Source: Marthasterias glacialis | Lineage: Eukaryota > Echinodermata > Asteroidea > Forcipulatida > Asteriidae | Assembly: GCA_911728455.2 (NCBI GenBank) | Contig: OU452222.1 | Location: 4,309,108 to 4,373,107, forward strand | Direction: 5' to 3' | Length of the DNA: 64,000 nucleotides | In this document: positions 1-9,370 of the stretch, in pieces | Numbering within the stretch: the stretch's first letter is position 1 | Layout: each line of letters begins with the position of its first letter | The notes under the pieces: model-generated | Database searches by the model: none | The model's input: only the letters and a program-made list of their open reading frames with translations | Told to the model about the DNA's origin: nothing | Position numbers and translations under genes: made by a program

Positions 1-544
1 TTTCAAATCGACTGTATGTATTCTAAATACAAAATAAGAAATAGATAAATAAATGCATTGTGAAGACTGTTGAAAGGTAATGTTTTGGACTGAGATTCAC
101 AAAGCGAAACTACAAAAGCGAAGTGTTCCCTCTCGTTCTCGACAAGAGAATATGTCCTGTAAGTCCTTCCCTTCAAGGAAATACACCGCCAAAAATAGGG
201 CCAGTAAATTGCGGTCTCACAATGAACACAATTCAATTAACCGCCCCGATTGTTCTACAGTACCATATGTCTGGGCTGTTTATAGTCTTCCACGGGACGT
301 GACTACGTGCCTTCTATATAGATTATATTAAATTATAGGCCTTTTGCGTACCAGCGAATTCTGAACAAAGAAAAGAATGATAAATTCTAATTTTCGCTGC
401 AGATTTCCGAAATCATAATGGTCCACCCAGGATCGTATTACGTGTATCACTTCACTAGAATCTGGGAGGACGTTTTAATAGGTCGAATCAAATCGCAGAC
501 ATTTCAAACCGAAGGATTTTGTCCAAACACGGATTTAACAATAC
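1..544. other. Non-coding, nothing recognised (intron after exon D)
   Basis: The ORFs here have no recognisable motif or plausible splice boundaries. I looked for the TM2 exon of the receptor on the minus strand and did not see one. Confidence 0.5.
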
Positions 545-740
545 AGGTTTGGCCTCGTGGTTTCTTTTTCTGCCGTTCACCTCTGTGGACTCCAGTTCGA
601 ATCTCACCTCAGACCAGAGCTTTATAGCATGTAAATTGGGTTTTTAGTCCCTACCGGATTGGTTGAGTTTCCCCCCATTTTTGGGTTTTCCTCCCACATC
701 TAAATCTGAACAATCTGAAAAATGGTTTTCCGTATTTATA
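545..740 (+). repeat. tRNA-derived SINE, family with TTTTCCTCCCACATCTAAAT body
   Basis: The head shows an A-box-like TGGCCTCGTGGTTT and a B-box GTTCGAATCTC. The body has gttttTAGTCCCTACC and then GGTTTTCCTCCCACATCTAA. The same body recurs near 15590-15660, and shorter relatives occur near 18945-19010 and 28388-28540. Confidence 0.6.
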
Positions 741-892
741 TTTTAGAATGCATTGGCTAGTTTAACCAAGTCTCCATTAACTAAACCGCTAGTTATTGTT
801 TTAACTGGGTTGGAAATGCCATGAAACGCTTAGCGTATGGCTAAAACAAAATTGTTGGTTCAGATGGTTGTGTCATCCATCTGTTGGTATTT

Positions 893-991
893 AACCTACA
901 TTTTGGTTAAACCAAGATAAAGATAAACCAAGATTTAGTTAAAACAAGACATTGGGTAAAACAACTCGTTGGTTTAACCAAAATGTCGGTT
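893..991. repeat. Hairpin-forming inverted repeat
   Basis: The 23-bp arms 893-915 and 969-991 are complementary at 22 positions (aacctacattttggttaaac against its reverse complement). The loop of about 53 bp carries further ACCAAG units. It is probably a small MITE. The surrounding 741-1290 is AT-rich with no gene. Confidence 0.6.
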
Positions 992-1290
992 TAGTTTATC
1001 AGAACAATATGACGATTTTTTTTGCAACCCATGAAACTGGTTAATTATTTCAATAATGTGAAGAAGGTGAAGGGGACGTGATAGGTTGTTAACAAAAACG
1101 GCGAAAAAGAAAAAAACAAAGATTGACAAAATTATAGCTGTGAATTTTCATTTCTAATTCCAACAGGTTCATTGTTATAATTTATTTGGTTTTTTATTTA
1201 GAAGGCCTCACCATGACAAAGGGTTATGAAGCACCAATAAAACACCTTTTATTCTATTATTTATTGATGTATTATTATTATTATTTTTAC

Positions 1291-1468
1291 CTTGACTTCC
1301 CTGTTGTATATGGTGAATATAAACAATGGTAGGGTACACCCCATGGTGGTGCACTGCAGGATCAGTAGTACCGTGCGTAACGTCCAGTTATGGGGGAACC
1401 GGCAGGACTTCCCGTCCACGCAAGTGTCACACCCAGCACCACACGGCTTGCAAACCATCTCATTGTAC
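1291..1468 (-). CDS. GPR158-like: Exon D of GPR158-like receptor: second Cys cluster and TM1 (partial)
   Basis: This is a 178-bp exon: one base plus 59 codons. The acceptor ends in tatttag and the donor is AAG|GTAAAA (phase 0). It begins YNEMVCKPCGAGCDTC and continues with K-S-C, matching the Y-V-C-L-P-C-R-E-G-C-P-F-C cluster just before the membrane in GPR158/GPR179. Residues about 32-54 (TVLLILQCTTMGCTLPLFIF and on) are a hydrophobic helix, predicted TM1, followed by the basic NREVK loop. Sequon NWT lies just outside the membrane. The next exon (TM2 onwards) is not visible in the remaining 1290 bases and should lie left of the window. Confidence 0.92.
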
Positions 1469-1883
1469 CTAAATAATATATCAAGTACAAGGAAGAAGAA
1501 AAAATTGAACAAAATGTCAACTCAAATGAGCACTGACGAGGAAAAACCGTACAAACTTAATTTGATACTAACGGGAATTATCAAAATCAATAAGAATATT
1601 GGTATAGACTGTCAAAAAGGCATTGCAATCTGTCAGGTGGTTGTCCCCGTCTTGGTCTGAGATCGCGTCATAACAAAAGCACCCCCCGGGGGTCGAGTTT
1701 GAAGTCTTGCCAAGGGGCATCTCAACTCTACTAACCATCTTCGGTCAGAAATGATGAATCACGTGTGTGAGAACCCGTTTTTAGTCTTTCGAGTGACGCC
1801 TTGTACCCATGGACGTCCAGCAACATGAACATTTGAGGTACTGCTTCAAGATTCTATGCCAAGGATTACTTTTGACTGCTGTC
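1469..1883. other. Intron C-D remainder, nothing recognised
   Basis: This is intronic sequence right of exon D, with no coding exon or repeat unit that I can identify. Confidence 0.5.
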
Positions 1884-2325
1884 CGCAGTGACGTAACTAA
1901 TGACCCCCCCCCCCCCATTGATGTCCGTGCCCCCTTCCCCCGAACTCCCCATACCGTGGAATTCTGCGCTTACGGTTCAGTAGGGAGTATGTGCTTTATG
2001 ATTATGTGCTATTACATGAAATCGGGCCTTGGACTTTTGAGATTCAAAATTCACAGAATAAAATGTTGCGGTACATTTTATGAGCTTTTATTTAGTAATT
2101 TCAACGGTTTTAAAACTCAAATTTCTTTTTACACGCAGACAATGTATTTGTTCTTACCTCCACATCGGATTATTTTTGTAAATTTTTGTTTCGGTAAATA
2201 ACATATCAAGAGGTCTGAAAAGGGGCTTGTTTAACAAGAAAAATGCACACGGAAACTACAGTTTTAATTGGCCAGAAGTGCCCCAAACTCGCCTAAAATG
2301 TTACCCTACTTTTGTCGCTGACATA
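1884..2325. mobile_element. Dispersed element, same family as 54829-55247
   Basis: It shares with 54829-55247 the poly-C/GTGCCCCC start, CACGCAGACAATGT-type core, TTTTAATTGGCCAGAAGTGC segment and AAATGTTACCCTA end. The termini are weakly inverted (cagtgacgtaact on the left, gtcgctgaca on the right). No ORF with a transposase motif is present, so it is called non-autonomous. Confidence 0.6.
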
Positions 2326-3012
2326 CGGCCGATAACCTACGACTCGAAAAAGATCGTTTGGTTTGGGGAGAGTAAAATTCACAAAAACATGCGTTAGAGT
2401 TGTAAAGAAGTCAAGTTCCCTGTATCCAATAACAGTAACATATGCTAATACTCATTGCACAAAAAGGAACCAGACTATTTGCCCTTTCAGCCTCGGTTTG
2501 GTTACATTGGTTTGAATGGGAGAAAATCAAGATGGCCGCACCATGATAAAGGTCTATTGTCACCGACTTCGTACTTAGAATTTGCAGGACAAAATGAATT
2601 ATTGGTATAAACACGCATCAAACTGTTAAATTATTTAGATATCGTTGTGTTATAAACCAGTGTCACCATTTTAACAAAACAAAAACCGTGTTGTGCAGTC
2701 GAGGGCATTTCTTGGCTGGCAAGATGCTACACTGTTTGTATTTGAATCTCAACATAGATTCAAATATTGTGAAAAAATTGCTGTTGAATAAATGATCGAT
2801 ATGTGTGCATGCTCCATTTCTTCATATCAAAAGTTAACAAAAAAACTCACAGCAATCCACGTAAAATGAAAGTATATGTTTAATTGGACAGTGTACCCCC
2901 ACCACCCCCCCCCCGTACTAATTATGCTTTATGAGAAGTCCAGGCTCTGTGGCACTTTTTGAAACATGTGTTGTCAGCAGTAACCTAGCCTTTAGGACTT
3001 TTGAACTTTCCT
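2326..3012. other. Intronic, no gene seen
   Basis: This is AT-rich sequence with a C-rich low-complexity patch near 2896-2914. I see no exon or dispersed repeat. Confidence 0.5.
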
Positions 3013-3160
3013 GGGCTCGATTTCACAAAGTGTTAAGATTGATCTTAAGTGCAAATCAATCGTAATTGCTGAGCAAAGTGTGATGTCACCATTCAAATTA
3101 CTATGGTAAATACTGACAACTCATCTTAAGATGAATCTCAGTGCTTTGTGAAATCGACCA
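3013..3160. mobile_element. MITE with CGATTTCACAAAG termini
   Basis: Terminal inverted repeats are CTCGATTTCACAAAG on the left and CTTTGTGAAATCGACC on the right, with a second inverted pair inside (GATCTTAAG and CTTAAGAT). It is about 148 bp. A related element is at 60624-60738. Confidence 0.7.
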
Positions 3161-3254
3161 CTGAACTGATAATTAACTCTGTTAAACTGTGCAAGGCCCT
3201 ACCCCCAACTCCCCCACCCCGTAAATCTGTGAACATTTCTTGTCTATTGATAAT

Positions 3255-3305
3255 CAGCGATTCAAATCCCGCTCCAGTCAATTTTTTTTGTTCACCCCCA
3301 AATTG
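3255..3305 (+). repeat. SINE 3' fragment, same family as 3536-3650
   Basis: The segment TTCAAATCCCGCTCCAGTCA, then a T-run and GTTCACCCCCAAATTG, parallels the B-box and tail of the SINE 280 bp downstream. It looks like a truncated first copy of a pair. Confidence 0.55.
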
Positions 3306-3407
3306 ATTTAAAATGTACCCAGCTATGGCTGGTTTGTTGCTTGATGTTTGAAATAAAAAGCCATCACCCTTATGGTGATTCCTGCGCCGCCGCTTCCCAG
3401 GTTATAT

Positions 3408-3427
3408 CCATAGAGCTAGCTCTATGG
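3408..3427. repeat. 20-bp perfect palindrome
   Basis: CCATAGAGCTAGCTCTATGG reads the same on both strands. It lies within the 5' part of the SINE-rich segment 3340-3620, so it may be part of that element's body. Confidence 0.75.
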
Positions 3428-3535
3428 CTGTATCGTACAGTGGGGTGTGATCCCTCGCTGCACGGCAGTAACCGGTCAAATGGCTTCTGACCGGCACCCC
3501 CCGATATTGACAAAATAGGGAGACAGCCAACATTA

Positions 3536-3650
3536 GGACTGGGTAGCTCAGTTGGTATAGCGCGCCAGTACGTTATCGCTGGAGGTCGCATGTTCAAATC
3601 CAGCTCCCAGTAAATTTTTCTTAGTTCGACCCCAGAATTGATAACTATGC
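3536..3650 (+). repeat. tRNA-derived SINE beside exon C donor
   Basis: The tRNA-like fold has a 5' ACTGGGT and 3' TCCCAGT acceptor (6 of 7 pairs), A-box GGTAGCTCAGTTGG, anticodon-stem CCAGT/GCTGG and B-box TTCAAATCC. The tail is a T-rich stretch and GTTCGACCCCAGAATTG. The eight-base anticodon loop and the repeated tail argue for a SINE rather than a working tRNA gene. It sits in intron C-D, antisense to the receptor gene. Confidence 0.65.
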
Positions 3651-3659
3651 TGGACATAC

Positions 3660-3826
3660 CTGTTAGGCTTGTCCTCTTTGAAGGCGTCGTATTCTGCCTC
3701 CATGTCAGTGCCGTTGAAGTACGTGTCTCCATTTGGGTTACTGAACGAATGGGGGAAGTAGAACCCAGCGCGGCATCGGCATTGATAAGTACCACGTCGG
3801 AAACCCTGGTCCTTTATGAAGACACA
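3660..3826 (-). CDS. GPR158-like: Exon C of GPR158-like receptor: Cys-rich EGF-like stalk (partial)
   Basis: This is a 167-bp exon with phase 0 entry and phase 2 exit. The acceptor is a run of T/C ending in tttccag and the donor is AACAG|GTATGT. The first codon is Cys, completing the E-C pair begun in exon B. It then encodes IKDQGFRRGTYQCRCRAGFY, which matches the family stalk pattern (I-K-G-x-G-F-x-x-G-x-Y-x-C-x-C-x-A-G-F-Y). The C-terminal half is acidic and less conserved, with sequon NGT. On the plus strand a tRNA-derived SINE ends just beyond the donor (about 48 bp), so the splice site is closely bordered by a mobile element. Recognition is strong because the stalk continues without a gap from exon B into exon D. 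Confidence 0.92.
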
Positions 3827-3952
3827 CTGGAAAGAAAAAAAAAAGAAATCAAGGTAGAGGAGAGAATTAACACCAGGAAATTACAAAAGTTCGGAGCCCC
3901 TATTAAGAGATATTTTAAAGAAAATATAGTGCAGATGAACAAATAATACATC

Positions 3953-4258
3953 TTGTTCCCTCGAAATAGTATTCCGTTCCTTCAGAACAAGATCCCGTTC
4001 CTTCAGAACAAGATTCCGATCCTTCAGAACAAGGTCCCGTTCCCTCGGAATAGTGTTTCGTTCCCTCGAATTACTATGTCGTTCCCCCGAATCATTAGGT
4101 CGTTCCCTCCTACTATTATTACGTTCCCTCGTATTATTACATCCCCTCGTATTATTATTAAGTTCCCTCGTATTATTATTTCGTTTCCTCGTATTATTAT
4201 TACGTTCCCTCGTATTATTATTACGTTCCCTCGTATTATTATTTCGTTCCCCGTCGAA
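3953..4258. repeat. 21-bp minisatellite with two unit types
   Basis: The first units are of the type TTCCTTCAGAACAAGATCCCG; later ones are TTCCCTCGTATTATTATTACG. The 21-bp register leaves all frames open, which produces repetitive peptides (FPRIIIT, IIIRGNV) on both strands that I do not regard as genes. Confidence 0.85.
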
Positions 4259-5456
4259 TCAAACATAAACCAGGATTTGATATGGTTCCAAAGACGTTAT
4301 CAGCTTAAATGTTGACGAAAATGTTGACGGATTTGTTGTGAAAGCATGTTCATGCATGGACAACTGGAGGGTGGAAATAAAAATTCTCATCAATCTGAAA
4401 AAACCCAATGATGCGTCATACCTTTAAAGTTGTAGGGTATGAGCTTTGTTAAACTTTGTTCTTGCCAAGTGCAAATTGCAAAGTGGATTAGATGTAAATT
4501 TACTGTTGTAAACCAATCTGCTGCTATCGTCCGTTTATTATAATATCAACAGCAGGACGTTTTTTAGCTCGTTCCGTGTTCAGGCGTAAAGTCCGACGAA
4601 CGGTCAATGACTTGGCAGAAAAATCCATAGCAATCATACGTCTGTAATGACTATATCTCCGTTAAATATTAATTGTATTGCTTAATTAAAAAAACATGCC
4701 CAACGATTATAGTGTTATATAGTGTTATAATATCAATAGAGCTTTTCGCTTGTTTTTCGGTTACCGCGTGGATGATAAAAGTAATCTTCTTCTTCTGAAG
4801 GCAAACCGGAGCGTTTTTTTTGTCAGGAAAATTAAGATCTTTTAGTTCTCACGATTCAATGTTACATTTGTTTTACCAAAGTATTATTCATGTTGTCATT
4901 TACTGTTAGCTGTATTGTTTGGTACAATAATCTAAACGTGAAAAAAAACAGAAGAAAATTGATCGTGTCACCGAGGTTGCCAGCGAGATAATAGGTTTTG
5001 AAGTGAAATACGTTAATGAAATCGTGGACAACCAGTATATACGAAACTAACGTTAATAGCCCAGGACCCAAATCCACTCTTTCATTTACATTCTCCCACC
5101 AGGAAGGTCGTTCGCTTTCAACTCGTACAAGCCGGTTCAGACTTTTTTTTTACCAAGTTTTATTAATCTTTCTAACTCACCTTTTTCTTGTTCTTATGTA
5201 GCTTTATATTTGTTCTTTTTAATCAACCATGGAAATTTTGGATGATATTTTCTCTTTTTAGAAGTTGCCTTTTTAATTGCATTAGGTAGTTAGTATTGTA
5301 TTTGAATGTTCGCGGTGCACACCGGGAAACATTTCTCACTTTTTATTTGTAAACTGTGGGAGGAAATATACAAAACTAAATTGAATTGAATTCAATTGAG
5401 CAGGGAGTCAGTGAATTTAGAGCGCAATGACCCGCTTTTAATCACACGGTAAACAT
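4259..5456. other. Intron B-C, no gene seen
   Basis: This is AT-rich non-coding sequence. A short AATTGAATTGAATTCAATTG run near 5380 resembles the simple tail of a LINE, but I see no coding remnant before it. Confidence 0.45.
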
Positions 5457-5641
5457 CAGTATAATTGACATAGACCGATATCCATATCTTATGTGACCCA
5501 ACATGTACATGAAATAACAAGCCTGTGAAAGTGTAAGCTCAATCGGTCAACGGAGTCAGGAAAAAATAGTAACGAAAAGCCCCCTTACACGTTTTCACTT
5601 CTTCAGACATTGGGTTTTGGACTTCCAGGATCAAAATTAAT
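5457..5641 (+). repeat. Partial copy of the CTCAATCGGTCAACGGAGTC family
   Basis: It shares ATGAAATAACAAgCCTGTGA and AGCTCAATCGGTCAACGGAG with the element at 41734-42065. The terminal repeats are not clear here, so it is called partial. Confidence 0.6.
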
Positions 5642-6212
5642 AGACTGATTGCGCGACCCGCGTCACGTGACCTATTGTGGGTATTAAATGTAAACAAACA
5701 CGACGTCCTCCATAGGAAAGTGCGGTACGGTACATGATAATTGTTGCATTTGTTTATTCGATCGAGGCTTTTCTTTCTCGAAATCTGTGAAAAATATTCC
5801 AGAGTTTGTACCACTTCGGACCTTCGACTGGCTGAATAAAGCCAGAACGGACAGTTTCCACTCGTGTAAAAGTAACGTATAAATGTGCACGATGTGTACT
5901 AATGCACGATGGAACGCTTAGGCCAGACGACCGCGATCACGCACTTTTCAACACAAGAATTTCAAAGTTTCGAAGCTGAATCATCCAAAGAAATTGCTTT
6001 CCAAAACTGTGTGATTCCTTTGCCTTTTTAAAATTTCGCAAGGTCACTTTTTCAACGTTATTATTACCCCTCCCCTTTTTATTTTTACAGTGATTTAGGC
6101 CTACATTACGGTCACGGCACGTAATTGTACGTAGTTTACCATCAGCTCAGATGACGTAGTACCCACAATAGGTCACGTGATGACATGTAAACATTGGTCG
6201 CGCAATCGGTCT
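5642..6212. mobile_element. 571-bp inverted-repeat element with CACGTG in its arms
   Basis: The left end, agactgattgcgcgacc then TCACGTGACCTATTGTGGGT, is matched in reverse at the right end (ACCCACAATAGGTCACGTGA, then ggtcgcgcaatcggtct). No transposase motif is seen in the minus-strand ORFs inside it. It is probably a MITE. Confidence 0.7.
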
Positions 6213-8362
6213 GTTGTTCTACTTACTGCTCAAAACCTGAAGCATTTCAAGTAACAGTACACCATCTGTAACTATACCAAGGTACATGTAAATGTGTGCT
6301 GACATTTACATGTTCATCTTCAACCTTTTGGTTATCTTCAATATTATACTGTTGCTGCTCGTTGCCCTTTGGGCAAGACCATAAACTCAATACAATGTAT
6401 ACGGTTTAGGTGATTATTAGAACAGATTGAATAACAACAATATGGAAAAACCTGATAATGCTGTGTTTTACATTACTGTTTTTTTTATTTTTTAATTACT
6501 TAACATGTCTGATCATGAACCTTCAAAATGGCATATTATTCAACCACTGTAGTACCAACAACGTAAAATACGTGATTTGAAACACGATGTGTCCTTTAAT
6601 TTTCTTTCTCCATGTTCATTCATAAAGCCACACCTCCAGAGGGTCCTTCTTAAATTATAAAAAAAGGTGTTTGTTTTGAATATTCATAGTGGAATAAACA
6701 ATCATACAATATCATGCAAGAGCGTGCATTACTACCGCCGTTACTCCTCCCCCACACCCCACCCCCACTCCATCTAGACCGACAACAACCTGAGGACTGG
6801 GCCTTATGATTCAAAGAGTCATCCATGACTTCTCTGGAACTAGTAGATTAGCGAGTGATAAAAGGAAAGGTGGTCGAGATGAGGTGACGAAAGGCCGCTT
6901 TTCCTCGGCCGTCTAAATAGTTCAACATCCCGACCGGCCACGTTCCGGATAAATTGCATCCGGGTGCGAAAATGTGCTCTTGTTGCGTGCGGTCGCATCA
7001 ACGCCCAGGGGCAACCGAAGCTGTACCGCGGGGAGACTTGAGCTTTGATACAAAAGATCACGGGGATTCCGGGACTGTAACAAGAGAGTTTCTTGAGTTA
7101 GCAGCCCTTTTTTTAAAAGATTGTTACCCTTTTTTTCATCCTTTCAACTTGGCCATTAAATTTACAAACCAATCAACCACAGTAATGTTATTCTTTGAAA
7201 AGAAGAATATATAATAGACGCCGTTGGATGTGATACACGGAAATGATTCCCCATGTTTACTTGCCGCTCCTCAAAAACAAGAATGTATAGCTGATATTAA
7301 AACAATAGTGCGCCGGTTTTTAAATTAATATTTACTGATGGCAAATGATAATTCTATTGAATTGGAAGGGGAACTGTTTAGTCTTGAAGATGCAAATATT
7401 TGATCAGCTGATATAGAGATAATAATGTTATTTTGTTACCGTGGCAACGCTCATCAATTATTTTCTTCTTCAGAGTACCGTGTTAAAAAGAAAGTAGAAT
7501 ATAGTTTTACTGTTTGATTGTTTTATTTTTTTTATTATTATTTTTTTTAATATCTTGTCTTTCCAGGCAAGATATTTGAGGTCAGATATAAACAGAACTT
7601 TTTCGTTAGTTAAAGCTAGTTTCAGGGGTATTCTACAGTGTGTACCACGTACCGCACAATACGGAGCCCTAGAAATGCCACCCGACTGAATGATAAATGA
7701 CCTAATTACCTCAAGATAAGAACAACCCGTAGACCTGTAAATTTGATTTAGTCTACGACGGTACATATCGCACGATGACTGATAAACCACATGATTGAAG
7801 TAATCATAATTATGGTCCATGCTCTGAAATTGTTGCCATTACCTCCATGAATTACCAGAGGATTTATATGAAGGTATTCCCAGAAAGTAATTTTAAAAAG
7901 GGCAATAACGCGACTGTCGGGTGTCGTCAACTGCACATAGTTTTATTAAATAAGGAAATCTAGAGCAGGCATGTCGCCCATCTCTTTGTCATTTTGTTTT
8001 CTTCAAGATGTCAACAAGTTGGACGGCACTTTCAAGACTCTGTACCATTCGAACTAAAACACTCTGGTTCATTTATTTCTTTATTTAATTAGTTCTTTGA
8101 TGATCATCCAATCTGGGCTGATTTGAGCGAAGTGAGTTAGGGAGAACTCAAATCCGCTAAAGTGAAGAAGATTGTCGCTTAGCAGAAACAGGCTTACGTT
8201 CCAAACTTGTTAATATTAGTGGTGACTGGTGCCCTGCAAAGGTGTGCTTTCCTGCCAAAATCATTATTCTTTTTTTGCCCTATGAAATCGTGCCGTGTTA
8301 TAATTAATGTAAGCGATGTTAGAAGCTTTGCATGGTGTGGATTATAAGAAGTAACTATAACT
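6213..8362. other. Intron B-C, no gene recognised
   Basis: This is low-GC non-coding sequence with poly-T/A runs near 6480 and 7520. The short ORFs have no recognisable motif and no convincing splice pair. Confidence 0.45.
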
Positions 8363-8519
8363 ATCTCTTTTGGGAGGAGTGGTGGCTCTGAAATGAACCG
8401 TTGTGGTCTCGACGTTACGAACAGTGTTCCTTTCCCCTGAAGACGAGCAGAGTATACTGTTCGCAACGTCGAGACCACACCCGGCTCTTTCCAGAGCCAC
8501 CACTCCTCCCAAAAGAGAT
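8363..8519. repeat. 157-bp near-perfect palindrome with CGACGTT/AACGTCG core arms
   Basis: The outer arms 8363-8390 and 8492-8519 are perfect 28-bp complements. Inner arms 8402-8416/8465-8479 (15 bp) and 8418-8425/8456-8463 (8 bp) continue the stem. The right half holds CTGAAGACGAGCAGAGTATA and GCAACGTCGAG, linking it to the repeat family at 18349, 15177 and 25586. Confidence 0.85.
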
Positions 8520-8860
8520 GTATACGTGGTTGTACCCGCAAGTTTACTAGTTACATAGTCACTTCTTAATAATTAATGTTCATGTGTTCCGTTTGAACCC
8601 CATACACACTCCATCCGATCAAGCTTTGGTGTGTATACGTGGTGTATGATTGTATGTATAGTGTGATGAATGTACGGTTTGTTATTCCGAGCACGTTCGC
8701 AGCAATTCAGCACAGAAAAGTAAACAGCGTATTTGACCGAGATACTTTGCAGGACTCCGAACCGCATTATAATTATCAAGGACTTCAACGACCTTAACAG
8801 TTACTCCTCGCTTTCAGTGGGGGGAGGGGGAGCAGATAGGGGGAATTGTTTTAGAGGAAA

Positions 8861-9132
8861 TGTGCCTTTGATGATACAAGCATGGAGATTGGCACACAAG
8901 TCAGAGTATGTCATGAGAAAGATATTTGGCGACAGAGCCATTGCAGATTTTTCCTTTGAAAAATTAAAGGTAGGATAGCAAACAATTTCTCAAACTCTTA
9001 AAAAAGTTGCTGCCATTGCTTGTTACTGTATTCTACCTATATTGTTTTTTTTTCAAAGGACAAATGAAATGGCCCTATAACCAAGGATATATTCTGTGTG
9101 CCAAATTTCATGCTTGTATCATCGATTGCACA
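8861..9132. mobile_element. 272-bp MITE with TGTGCCTTTGATGATACAAG end
   Basis: The left arm carries GATGATACAAGCATGGAGAT and GGCACAC; the right arm carries GTGTGCC and ATTTCATGCTTGTATCATC. A diverged second copy begins at 40424. No coding capacity is seen. Confidence 0.7.
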
Positions 9133-9204
9133 ATTCCATACCTGCAGATACTAACATCAATAACTGACGCAGATAAGTCCTGCATTTTAAAGGTAAACTA
9201 TAGG

Positions 9205-9370
9205 ATTGGTAAAGCTGACAGTGCAATGTTCGGACTTTGTGTGCTTCATGAAAAAACGAACCTGTGAACATTTGGGCTCAATCCGTCGGCCGAGTCGGGA
9301 GAAAGTAGTGAGAAACCCTGCACACTTTTCAGCATGTAAACACATTGTCCTTAATTTCGACTGGTAATGC
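9205..9370 (+). repeat. Partial dispersed repeat (CCTGTGAACATTTGGGCTCA type)
   Basis: GAACCTGTGAACATTTGGGC followed by CAATCCGTCGGCCGAGTCG resembles the core of the 41734-42065 family, but the ends cannot be aligned. Confidence 0.5.

Noticed and set aside
3536..3612. Functional tRNA gene
   Set aside because: A and B boxes and most stems are present, but the anticodon loop has eight bases and the tail is repeated nearby; better read as a SINE.
4024..4315. Repeat peptides rich in FPRIII / IIIRGN
   Set aside because: 21-bp minisatellite; open frames on both strands.
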